DNA of 64,000 nucleotides from Bugula neritina (taxonomy: Eukaryota; Bryozoa; Gymnolaemata; Cheilostomatida; Bugulidae): positions 2,259,251-2,323,250 of the forward strand of contig OZ037773.1 in NCBI GenBank assembly GCA_964035545.1. The letters run 5' to 3'. The translations under genes and the position numbers were made by a program. The notes under the pieces were generated by a model. That model did not search any database. It worked only from the letters and a program-made list of their open reading frames with translations, and was not told the DNA's origin. Positions 36,330 through 45,324 of this stretch are shown here, one piece after another (position 1 is the stretch's first letter; each line of letters starts with the position of its first letter).

Positions 36330-37265
36330 ATGGAGAATAGCAGCGTTCTGTGCGGTGACATCACTGACTTTTGTGTAGACTCTACTAGATCCGCAGTGTT
36401 TTTATCTTTTAACAGTTTTAGTGTTATATTCAACATCATCAATTTGGTTTTCCTGAAGAAGTTAGACAAATCCAAAAGAAACGCATCATTTTGGATAATA
36501 GTGAACATCGGTATCTGTGACGTCGTGACTTGCTCCTCCTTTTTTCTGGCAGTCAGCTGTGAATTGAACAGACAAATCATAACTTTACCAGCGGTTGGTG
36601 CCCGAACCTTTCAAGTTATAGTGATTACATTTGGCTTCGTCTCAATTGTTGCTAGAAATTTTGTATTGGCGACTGGCAGCTATGAGCGACACGTCTCCAT
36701 CTGTCAGCCTTATCAAGTGAACTCTAACAAAGTAGTTAGCAATATGAAACTCTTCTTGGCCATTGTTTGGATATTTACCTTTGCTCTTATGACTATCACT
36801 ATTACCACTGATACCACTGAGTATTGCTTTGGTGAGTTTGGAGCTATCCCAAATGACTCCAATCCACAGACTAGTGTTGCGTTTGTTGGATCCATTACAA
36901 CAGCTTTTGTAATCTCTGTCATCTGCTTATCTAAGGCTTGGAGAGAGTTGAAGAGAATGCAGTCCAGAAGTACAGTTCCAGGACAAGATGATCTGATAGT
37001 GAAGAGATCTGCCCAGTATATTATAATAATCTTCATCACTCTTTACTTGTCCTACATTCCAACAGCCATATCCTTAGTTTGTAATAACCTTAATGATATT
37101 TTAAAAGGCTTAGGATATTTGGCCAGATGGATTTCTTTCTATTACATTACAATTTTTAGCATTCTTAATGTTGTAATATATTTCATCATGACCCCAGGCT
37201 ACCGTATTCATGTGATGAATTTACTCATGTTGAAGACTCCAACAGTCCGTCAAATTGAATCTTAG
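36330..37265 (+). CDS. Intronless rhodopsin-like orphan GPCR
   Basis: Single exon, 311 residues, with a short glycosylatable N-terminus (MENSS) and seven hydrophobic segments starting at about residues 22, 56, 92, 132, 180, 222 and 262. TM3 ends SYERHVSICQPY, where ERH replaces the DRY switch. TM7 contains LNVVIYFIM, a degenerate N-P-x-x-Y lacking Pro, followed by TPGYR. The third intracellular loop is short and basic (KAWRELKRMQSRS). This fits the large intronless families of orphan class A receptors in lophotrochozoans, often chemosensory or peptide receptors. The ligand cannot be inferred. Hydrophobicity positions are by eye. Confidence 0.85.
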   Translation: MENSSVLCGDITDFCVDSTRSAVFLSFNSFSVIFNIINLVFLKKLDKSKRNASFWIIVNIGICDVVTCSSFFLAVSCELNRQIITLPAVGARTFQVIVITFGFVSIVARNFVLATGSYERHVSICQPYQVNSNKVVSNMKLFLAIVWIFTFALMTITITTDTTEYCFGEFGAIPNDSNPQTSVAFVGSITTAFVISVICLSKAWRELKRMQSRSTVPGQDDLIVKRSAQYIIIIFITLYLSYIPTAISLVCNNLNDILKGLGYLARWISFYYITIFSILNVVIYFIMTPGYRIHVMNLLMLKTPTVRQIES

Positions 37266-37268
37266 ATC

Positions 37269-39160
37269 ATTACTATATAACAAGTTGTTGTAGTAGTTTT
37301 GTTAAACAATGTTCATGCTTGCTACAAATTGTAACCATTATTGTTTGATGTTGCTATGACAACATGATAAATAATATATTTTGTTATGATATTTAAAAAA
37401 CCTGCCATGAAAAAGATATGTTGTGTAGAGTAATGCTTTGAATAAATGTTAAATGTATTCTGTATTCCTATTAAATTGTGAACAAAATTTGCAAAGGAAA
37501 GAAGTGTAGGAGTTAGCGGAACAGGAAGTTAGTGGTCTGAGTCCTCACACCTGTTATGTTCGAAAGAGTATCCACTCATAATTTCTCCTGCATGTGCAGC
37601 ATGTAAAAAATTTCTTAGCAGGCTTTAAATTAAAACCTTTTCATTAGATGTTTTCACGATGAACACTATAAACTTATATAATTATGAGATTTTCCAGGCT
37701 TCATATATACACTTGCATATATGTATAAATATAATATGGAAGCAATCAGTATAATATTATCAGCTCTGTGTAATGCATAGATAACTTTCCAACCAAAATG
37801 CACTGTTTTCAAAACAAAAAATGAATATGCAATTGATAACTCTATAGTCTATACCAATAATCCCTGTGCGTGTGTAGCCCCTATACGCCTCATAAAGAGG
37901 ATAACTTGTAAAAAGGTTGATAACGATCTTTAAACTACCAATCTATGCAACTAAGACGCTCTTTAAATATTCAACAGCTACCGCAAGGTTTAAGTTGCAG
38001 ACAAATTGGCAATCAACAATATTTTGGGGAAAATAAAACTACTTGAATAGCAAGTCTCACGAGTATTTTGTAAGATTCAAATAATTATTTATGTTTCATC
38101 TTTATATTATATATACTGGTACTTACTAGCTAATTAGCTAATTTTTTCACTTCATTTTTTATTCAATAAAAGCCAAGTTTATTTTGTATCAAACAGATTA
38201 TATAACGGCTTCCATGTGGGTTCAAGCCATTATGATCACTTTGTTCTCACCTAGACCATGTAGTTAAGTGAATGGTTAGTTTGAAACACCATGCCGATTA
38301 GTTGTTACTCACTAGCTTGGTACATCATACTTCACTATATATACTAATAGTAAGCAGCAGCTTTGGAACTCAAATTCTTTGAGTTGAATAGTAGATATGG
38401 TGAGATTCATAACTAAAGCTGCACAGAAAAGCTAACTGTATTAGGAGTTCTACAATTAATATAATATTTGTGCGCATACTACATAATTTAATTTTTGTTA
38501 GGAGAAGGCTGATGCTATAGCTTTCAACTGGTCCACTACTCCAGTCTAGCCAAGGTTCATCGTGGTAATCCTGAATAAATAAATTTGTTTAAGCTTTGAA
38601 TTTTCTAGAGTCTAGACAAGCATTATCTACAGATTATTGGTGTAAGTTATGAAGCCTATCATATCTACTATTCAACTCACTTTTATAATAACTCTATTTT
38701 TGCAATGGTGTGACTGCAGGTAAAATTTGAACATACTTGCAATGAGCTCCAAAGCTGCTGCATTATTTTATAACATATTTTAATGAACCATTTGGCAGAT
38801 TTCAATAATAGTGGTAAAATTTGAACAGTAGCTATGAGTTGCTAAGGTGCCACCCATTCGTGTTCATTATAGACAACAGCAACTGAACAAATTGCACCAG
38901 GAGTCTGCTTCAACATAACTATTTTGATTTGTGAAGTCTGGGATGGACAATTCCTGGAATGCAGGTTAAGCATGATAGAAAATTGTACTTTTTATTCAGT
39001 TGTTTATGTATACACTATACTTTACATAGTTTATATACATTTTAAATAGAACATGTTGATGAGTGAGTGCATTGCAAACTTTATAGAGCCCAATATATAT
39101 TTAGAAGGTTTATCAATAATTTATTATTCAAAGGTTTGAACAACTCTACAAGTAAACATT
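37269..39160. other. Intergenic region
   Basis: 3' flank of the receptor. Apart from the inverted-repeat element at 38346-38765 I see no gene or repeat. Confidence 0.55.
38346..38765. repeat. Foldback (inverted-repeat) element
   Basis: The left end reads GCAGCAGCTTTGGAACTCA, the right end TGAGCTCCAAAGCTGCTGC. Inside, GAGTTGAATAGTAGATATG at about 38382 is matched by CATATCTACTATTCAACTC at about 38663. A noncoding MITE-like foldback is the simplest reading. Confidence 0.6.
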
Positions 39161-39166
39161 TAAAGT

Positions 39167-39182
39167 GGCCCTGAAAAGGCCC
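39167..39182 (-). terminator. Degenerate replication-dependent histone 3' stem-loop
   Basis: On the - strand: CCAAC then GGGCCTTTTCAGGGCC then AC, against the histone mRNA consensus of a six-base stem around a TTTC loop. One internal pair is mismatched (G opposite G). It is preceded by an H2B-like 3' UTR block (TAATCTCTCCAAGCTCCACT) and follows the H2B-SANT gene stop by about 45 bases. Confidence 0.65.
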
Positions 39183-39225
39183 GTTGGGGTTAGTAGTGGA
39201 GCTTGGAGAGATTACTAAAAGGTTG

Positions 39226-40629
39226 TCATAGACTAGAATGCAAGATTTCTTTGTCCACATATCGACTGAGAAGTAGTTGCAGCAAAGTATTTTGTCTTTG
39301 CTTTACCTGTATAAAAAAATATTATACGTTAACAAATGGAACTGTTGTTAACATGGGTATTTTAATTAATTGTAGTAGCTACAGATTAGAAATAAGCTTA
39401 TTTTGCAATCAAGAAACAAAATTATCTTTCATAATTGTTGCCTACCTCATGAGTTGCTCGACTTTGTAACTGTGAAGCCAGTTGGGTTAATATTTTGTCA
39501 CTAAGGGTAAACCTTTCGCCACACTCCATAGCTGCAGTCTTCAATGCCCTTAGAAGTATCTTGTCCTCGGCTCTAAAAGTATACCATCCCCATATTGCAT
39601 GATTTATATTCTTCAACTTCAACAATGCATGTAAATGTAAAGTGCCACTGAAAGTACTGTGATAAAACTGTGGGTTTGAATGTAGCTAGTTGCTTTGCAT
39701 GCTATAGTTATGAAGAACAGGTCGAGAAATTGAGTATAAATTACGGTAGCTTTATTGTGTAGAATAATATAGTAGGTCTGCATCCAGCGAGCTCCAGTAG
39801 TAGACTGAACTACACTGGAACTCGCTGGCTTTTATATACAAGCAGAACAAAGACATTCCTTTGTTGCAGAAATGCCAACGTTTCAAATTTCAACAGAGTA
39901 AAATATCTTAGCTCTCTTCCAAAGCTCTTTTCTAGTGGCCTATAGGTTCATTTTAAGTTAGAAAGTAAGCTTCTGCACTAATATGCAATTTCAACGATTT
40001 TCAGCTTGACTATTAAAAGGGGTACTTTTTTCAGCAAAGGTATAAACAAAACTTCAGTACAGGGCGTCAACTTTATAACATTAAGTTTATACAATAGAGA
40101 AATTACCTTGTCCACGGTGCTATGACTGGTTGGCTTAGGAGAGGTAAAGGTGGTGTGAGCTCCTTGGGGTCTGTACGGAGAGTAATGACCTCTGTAAATA
40201 GCGTCAAAAAGTAAAGATTATGCACAGTTTACAAGTTGAAAAGAGAAATTTAGCAGCATATAGGCTGAAGAAGTGCAATCTGAAACTTGCATTTACAGGA
40301 GTACAGCCGGTCACACATTACACTTGATTGGCCAATTTTATAGAGTTGAGTATGAGCCAACATGATACACTCTACTTAAACAAACATTGGCTTGGGTATA
40401 TTACAATATGGAAAACAATATTCTACACTCAAAACTTACCATTACTGAGAGATGAATGACAGTCTTTAGTGTCATCATCACCTTCCTCATTCAGCAGACT
40501 CGGAGGGGGGTCCAAGTGATGGTAATAGGCAGGTCTCAGACCCTTGCGAGGCCCAGCACGTCCAGACATTCGAGCTGCTGTAGCCTTTCCTGCTTTCTTG
40601 GCACCTTTGGAGCTAACTTTAAGAGGCAT
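39226..40629 (-). CDS. Chimeric gene: histone H2B-like tail fused to a GON4L/FLASH-like SANT domain
   Basis: Exons on the - strand: 40629-40440, 40191-40107, 39572-39446, 39306-39226. Splice sites and phases agree, giving 160 residues. Residues 1-20 (MPLKVSSKGAKKAGKATAAR) match the H2B N-terminal tail almost throughout. Residues about 21-90 are unrecognised and acidic in part (NEEGDDDTKD). From about 90, PWTRAEDKILLRALK, ILTQLASQLQ and HEVKQRQNTLLQLL form a Myb/SANT-like three-helix pattern as at the C-termini of GON4L and CASP8AP2/FLASH. The H2B histone fold itself is missing. The promoter and the 3' UTR with stem-loop also look H2B-derived, so the SANT exons appear to have replaced the body of an H2B gene. 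Fragments of this gene lie in the adjacent Polinton array. The function is inferred only as possible chromatin or histone-gene-related binding. Confidence 0.75.
39784..39828. repeat. Perfect-ended hairpin in intron 2 of the H2B-SANT gene
   Basis: CCAGCGAGCTCCAGTAGTAG and CTACACTGGAACTCGCTGG form a stem of about 17 pairs around a 6-base loop. Role unknown; possibly the end of a foldback element. Confidence 0.7.
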
Positions 40630-40726
40630 GCTGTTCAGTTAGTGATAATGTTGAATGCTTGTTCTCGATGTAGTGACTGCAACAGTAGTTTGATGCTAAA
40701 TGATGTCCAGATCTTAGGGCACTCTG

Positions 40727-40870
40727 TATTTATATGTATCAACAGTAGTTAGAAATTATCCAATCAGATAGCAGTTGTGTAAGCTGCCGCCTTAGTGTGC
40801 CCTAATGTTTACATTGAAAACAATTATTTGTCATAGACCAATGAAACTCCTAGAACACTCTAATTTGCAT
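40727..40870 (-). promoter_or_regulatory. Histone-type promoter (octamer, two CCAAT boxes, TATA)
   Basis: Reading toward the ATG at 40629: octamer ATGCAAAT at 40870-40863, ATTGG at 40842-40838 and again at 40764-40760, and TATAAATA near 40734-40727. An octamer plus CCAAT plus TATA is the known layout of replication-dependent H2B promoters. Confidence 0.7.
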
Positions 40871-41114
40871 ATCTTATACGATATAGCCACGTCAAACTGT
40901 TGGGGAAATAGGTAGGCAACTTCGAGTTGAATTCCAATAAGTTACTCTAAAGTCTAAACTTTGAAATAATATTTTTCTTTTCAACCATTATATTGACATA
41001 ATGTAGATTTTGACTCAAGTTTGTATATAACATCATTTACAATACTTCTAAAAATATTCTGAAAGTATTACATCACACAAACAATTGCATACTTACAGTA
41101 TAATATGCTTTCAT

Positions 41115-41225
41115 TCTAAAATGCAGCATACACTCTCAGTATATGATGTAGCATATGCTCTCAGTCTATAATGCAGCATACACTCTCAGTCTATTATATA
41201 GCATAATATGCTCTCAGTGTATCAT
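41115..41225. repeat. Second locus of the 25-bp minisatellite
   Basis: About five degenerate copies of the unit seen at 33342-33566 (TATGATGTAGCATATGCTCT then CAG), just left of the Polinton-derived array. Confidence 0.9.
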
Positions 41226-41475
41226 CACGGGCTTTCCATGGATCCGTCTCAGCTAGATCGATCTGAAAAATGTGCTCAGATCAATCAATTTTCCATGACG
41301 ATGTAAGATCAATCTTGCGTAGTTGTCTCAAATGTATGGGTGTTGGTTTTGTATGACTTACTAAAAATAAACTAAAATATAAAACTTCATACTTGGTCTT
41401 TTAGATTAAAAATGTATATTATAATTGCACATTTCATTCCTTTGTCGTAGACAGTTTAGTATCTGATTTGTTACA

Positions 41476-41795
41476 ATGTCTGCGCTTTAAAAAAAATCTT
41501 TGAAAATTACAAAAGCTTCATAGGGCATCACCTCAAAAAAAGAAAACCTTGCCTAGATCTGCTAATGGTGATTTAATTGGTGCACTTTGTGATTGTGCTT
41601 GCAATATAATTAGAGGAAATGTTCCTTTGACTTCAAAGCAGTTCAATAATCTTAGGATGCATCATTAAGTAATTAAAAGCTCTCACTAATAAGTCGAGTG
41701 TCAAAAATAAGCAAAAAATCATTCAAAAAGGTGGACTTATTGGATTGCTGTTGAAGCCTCTAGCTAAGATCTTGATGGGTGGACTTTTAAGTTGA
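41476..41795 (+). pseudogene. Small basic core protein (pX-like), unit 1, frameshifted
   Basis: Two bases are missing after the ATG-TCT start compared with the intact copies, giving an immediate stop, and a TAA interrupts the middle. The 3' end (QKGG, LLKPLAKILMGG) is recognisable. Confidence 0.8.
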
Positions 41796-41799
41796 CATC

Positions 41800-42044
41800 A
41801 TAAAAAAGTATTACTTAATTGATCCATCAAAATATGAAATGCTTAAATCAGCTGCTAGTGCTGGAAATGAAAAGCGACAAAATAATTTTGACATATCTAC
41901 GCATCCAAATATTAAAAATGTAAAAGATATAGATCAAAAAATGGAAGAAACAGTAAATAAATCAGATTTGACAGTTTCTGAAAAGGTTGAAAAATACAAT
42001 GCACTACTAGAGAAATATATCAGAAACTTTAGGAATGCTCTTGA
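41800..42044 (+). pseudogene. Second core-type protein, unit 1, truncated by host DNA
   Basis: The first third of the protein (SAASAGNEKRQNN to FRNALETSKP) is open, then runs into an inverted copy of the neighbouring H2B-SANT gene at about 42045. Confidence 0.8.
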
Positions 42045-42531
42045 AACCTCAAAACCTATTCCCGTCACTTGGATCCCCCGCTGAGTCAGCTGAATGAGGA
42101 AGGTAATGATGACACTAAAGACTGTCATTCATCTCTTAATAATGGTGAGTTCTGAGTGTATAAGAAAATTGTTTTCTGTATTGTAATATACCCAAGCCAA
42201 TGTTTGTTTAAGTAGAGTGTATCATGTTGGCTCAACTCAAACTCAACTCTATAAAATTGGCCGATGAAGTGTAATGTGTGACCAGAATTCAATTATCAAT
42301 AAACAGGTGTACTCCTGTAAATGCAAGTTTCAGATTGCACTTCTTCAACCTATGCTGCTAAATTTCTCTTTTCAACTTGTAAATTCTGCATAATCTTTAC
42401 TTGCTGACGTTATTTACAGAGGTTATTACTCTTCGTACAGACCCCAAGGAGCTCCCACCACCTTTACCTTAATTTCCAAGTCAACCAGTCATAGCACCGT
42501 GGACAAGGTAATTCCTCTATTGTATTCCTCT
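42045..42531 (+). pseudogene. Captured piece of the H2B-SANT host gene (exon 1 end, intron 1, exon 2)
   Basis: Matches the - strand of about 40500-40095 nearly base for base: exon 1 end (GATGACACTAAAGACTGTCA), donor, the whole intron with small indels, acceptor (TTTACAGAGG), exon 2 and the start of intron 2. Because the intron is kept, this was copied as DNA, not from mRNA. It sits inverted to its source. Confidence 0.9.
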
Positions 42532-42660
42532 AAATAACAAATCTAGGGTGCATGGAACAAGTAGGGGAATTATGAGGCGCAACAACAAAGTCATGACTTA
42601 TAATCAAACTAGGGCTGGTCTTAGTTTTTTTCTATGCTAAGTGAAAAATACATAGTTACT
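42532..42660 (+). pseudogene. DNA polymerase B C-terminal fragment, unit 1
   Basis: Shares AAATAACAAATCTAGGGTGC and the following 100 bases with the polymerase ends at 47316 and 62418. Followed by the unit spacer. Confidence 0.6.
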
Positions 42661-42955
42661 ACTTTTCCACTTGATATGTAGATATCGTGCTGTTATCCCA
42701 AATATTGTGTATATATTTTGATGTATAACAATGACTCGTATATTATTATTTTTTTTATTTTTAAATATTTTTTTACTCTTACAATTATGGTGTTTTTACA
42801 AATGTATGGGTGTTGGTTTTGTATGACTTACTAAAAATAAACTAAAATATAAAACTTCATACTTGGTCTTTTAGATTAAAAATGTATATTATAATTGCAC
42901 ACTTCATTCCTTTGTCATAGACAGTTTAGTATCCGATTTGTTACAATGTCCGCGC

Positions 42956-43265
42956 TTTAAAAAAAATCTTTAAAAATTACAAAAGCTTCATAGGGCATCA
43001 CCTCAAAAAAAGAAAACCTTGCCTAGATCTGCTAATGGTGATTTAATTGGTGCACTTTGTGATTGTGCTTGCAAAATATTTAGAGGAAATGTTCCTTTGA
43101 CTTCAAAGCAGTTCAATAATCTTAGGAAGCATCATTAAGTAATTAAAAGCTCTCACTAATAAGTCGAGTGTCAAAAATAAACAAAAAATCATTCAAAAAG
43201 GTGGATTTATTGGATTGCTGTTGAAGCCTCTTGCTAAGATCTTGATGGGTGGACTTTTAAGTTGA
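42956..43265 (+). pseudogene. Small basic core protein, unit 2, broken
   Basis: Short deletion after the start codon and an internal TAA, as in unit 1. The remaining sequence is collinear with the intact copies. Confidence 0.8.
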
Positions 43266-43961
43266 CATCATAAAAAAGTATTACTTAATTGATCCATCAA
43301 AATATGAAATGCCTACATCAGCTGCTAGTGCTGGAAATGAAAAGCGACAAAATAATTCTGACATGTCTGCGCATCCAAATATTAAAAATGTAAAAGATAT
43401 ATATCGAAAAATGGAAGAAACACTAAATAAATCAGATTTGACAGATTTTGAAAAGGTTGAAAAATACAATGCACTACTAGAGAGATATATCAGAGACTTT
43501 AGGAATGCTATTGAAACCTCGAAACCTAAAACAATCCTTGGTGAACCTGCTTTAAAAACTATAGATTTAAATAGTACCACAGAAAACAAAAGCAATAATC
43601 AGTTTCAATCTTTTGGAGAATCACTTGACAGTATTCCTATATCATACCGTCAAAAAGCTCGTAAATTGGTGAGTTTCTTGAAAAAAAAACAACTCATTTT
43701 CTGTTAATCAAGACAATGAACTGCTTTAAAAAAAATCACGTATTAAGAGGTTCAAATGTTAATCAATTAATCAATGATGCAGTACGAAACAAAAAACCAA
43801 TAACAAGCAATGCATTATTTACACAGTTTGTAGAAAATTTGAATGCAGAAGGATACCCAGCTAAACAGATATTGTCCAAGAGCCATGTCCAAAACCCTCC
43901 AATAACATCTAACATAGATCTTATTCCAAAACTGACAGAAGCAAGCCTCAAAGGCGTTTAG
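43266..43961 (+). pseudogene. Second core-type protein, unit 2, one frameshift
   Basis: Two open segments (to 43707 and from 43716) separated by an expanded poly-A run where the other units have a lysine-asparagine stretch. The family is a Polinton-associated protein following the small core protein; its role is thought to be virion core or DNA packaging, which I infer from position only. Confidence 0.75.
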
Positions 43962-44022
43962 CCCCATATAAATATTCGTCTCAAACAGTAGATGACATAC
44001 TGAAAAACTGGCTTTCTTAAAA

Positions 44023-45000
44023 ATGACCAAAAAATGCAAAGCAAAAACCTCTAGCACATTGAACAATTTTTATTTCAATCCACAAGAAATTGGAAGCTTA
44101 GGTGAAAAGCGTGTATTTTCCAAACGTTTGGCTCAGAATGGATATAAATATAAATCTAGAACAATTTCAAAATGGTTGCAATCTCAAGAAGCTTATACTC
44201 TTCCCAAGCCTGTTGGGCAAAAATTTATTTGAAGATCTACATTAGCTAATGGATTAAATGATCAGTTCCAAGCTGATCTGATTGACATGCAAAAACATAG
44301 AAATTCAAATTCTAATCATGGTTATATCCTAACTGTTGTAAATGTGTTTTCAAAGTTTTCATAGGCTAAGCCGTTAAAGTCAAAATCTGGACAAGAGGTC
44401 GCTCAAAAATTGAAAGACATATTTACTTTACGCAAATGTAGGGTGCTGCAAACAGACAAAGGAAAAGAACTTTATAATACAAAGGTCAAGACTTTATTAA
44501 CAAAGTTTGATATATTACACTTTTCATCGGAAAATGACGACATAAAGGAGGCAGTTGTAGAGAGGTTTAATAGAACTCTTCAAACTAGATTATATCGATG
44601 GTTTACCAAAACCCAGGAGCATAACTGGACTAATGTCATCGAACACATTGTTGATATATATAACAATACCGTCCCCTCATCAACAAAATTTTCACCAGCA
44701 AACATTTATAGGGAAAATGAAGAAGATGTTTGGCTTAATTTGTATGGAAACTTGAAAGCGCCTAGTCTTTTGAATGCAAGGCTAAAAACTAATGGCATTT
44801 TTAGAATAAGCAAGTACAAACATGTTTTTAGTAATGGATATATAAAAAATTGGTCTATAGAAAGTTTTATTGTCAGTCAAGTTTTAGAAACTTATCCTGT
44901 AACTTATTGTCTTAAAGATCAACAAAACGAATTAATTCATGGTTGATACTATGAAGATGAGCTTCAAAAAGTTATGCACCAGCACAAAGAAATATCTCAT
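44023..45000 (+). pseudogene. Polinton retroviral-type integrase, unit 2
   Basis: An N-terminal basic region, then a DDE core: Asp in QADLIDMQKH, Asp in LQTDKGKELY and Glu in VVERFNRTLQ, with a C-terminal tail ending YYEDELQKV. In-frame stops after QKFI, after FSKFS and before YYED disrupt it. The acidic triad is intact. The tail runs into histone H2B sequence. Confidence 0.85.
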
Positions 45001-45220
45001 AAAGCCATGAAGATCATGAATGAAAAGCATCCAGCCTAACACACTACAACAGGCTATCCACCATAACAAGCCGAGAGATACAGACTGCTGTGAAGCTAGT
45101 TTTGCCGAAAGATTTGGCTAAACACGCTGTGTAGGAGGGCGCACAAAGGTTGTAACTAAATACACCATCCCCAAGTAATCTCACCCAGCTCCACTAACCC
45201 CGCTGGGCCTTTTCAGTAGA
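44985..45220 (+). pseudogene. Histone H2B 3' half fused to the integrase end, unit 2
   Basis: The integrase tail passes into KAMKIMN, then after a deletion [25 protein letters not shown] and KHAV, the H2B alpha3-alphaC region. A TAG stands where H2B has a serine codon, then VVTKYT and a stop. An H2B-like 3' UTR follows and breaks off inside the histone stem-loop (GGGCCTTTTCAG). The same TAG is in units 3 and 4. Confidence 0.88.
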
Positions 45221-45324
45221 TTGAATTTAGTTGTCAAAACTATATGTCTGTTTTGTTATTTGATATTCAATCATGTTTTATAGAACATATAATATCATTG
45301 ACTATTTAACATCTGTTTACAAAC

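Noticed and set aside
40530-40570. H2A-like start (MSGR) inside exon 1 of the H2B-SANT gene
   Set aside because: Only four or five residues agree, and the following residues do not match H2A.
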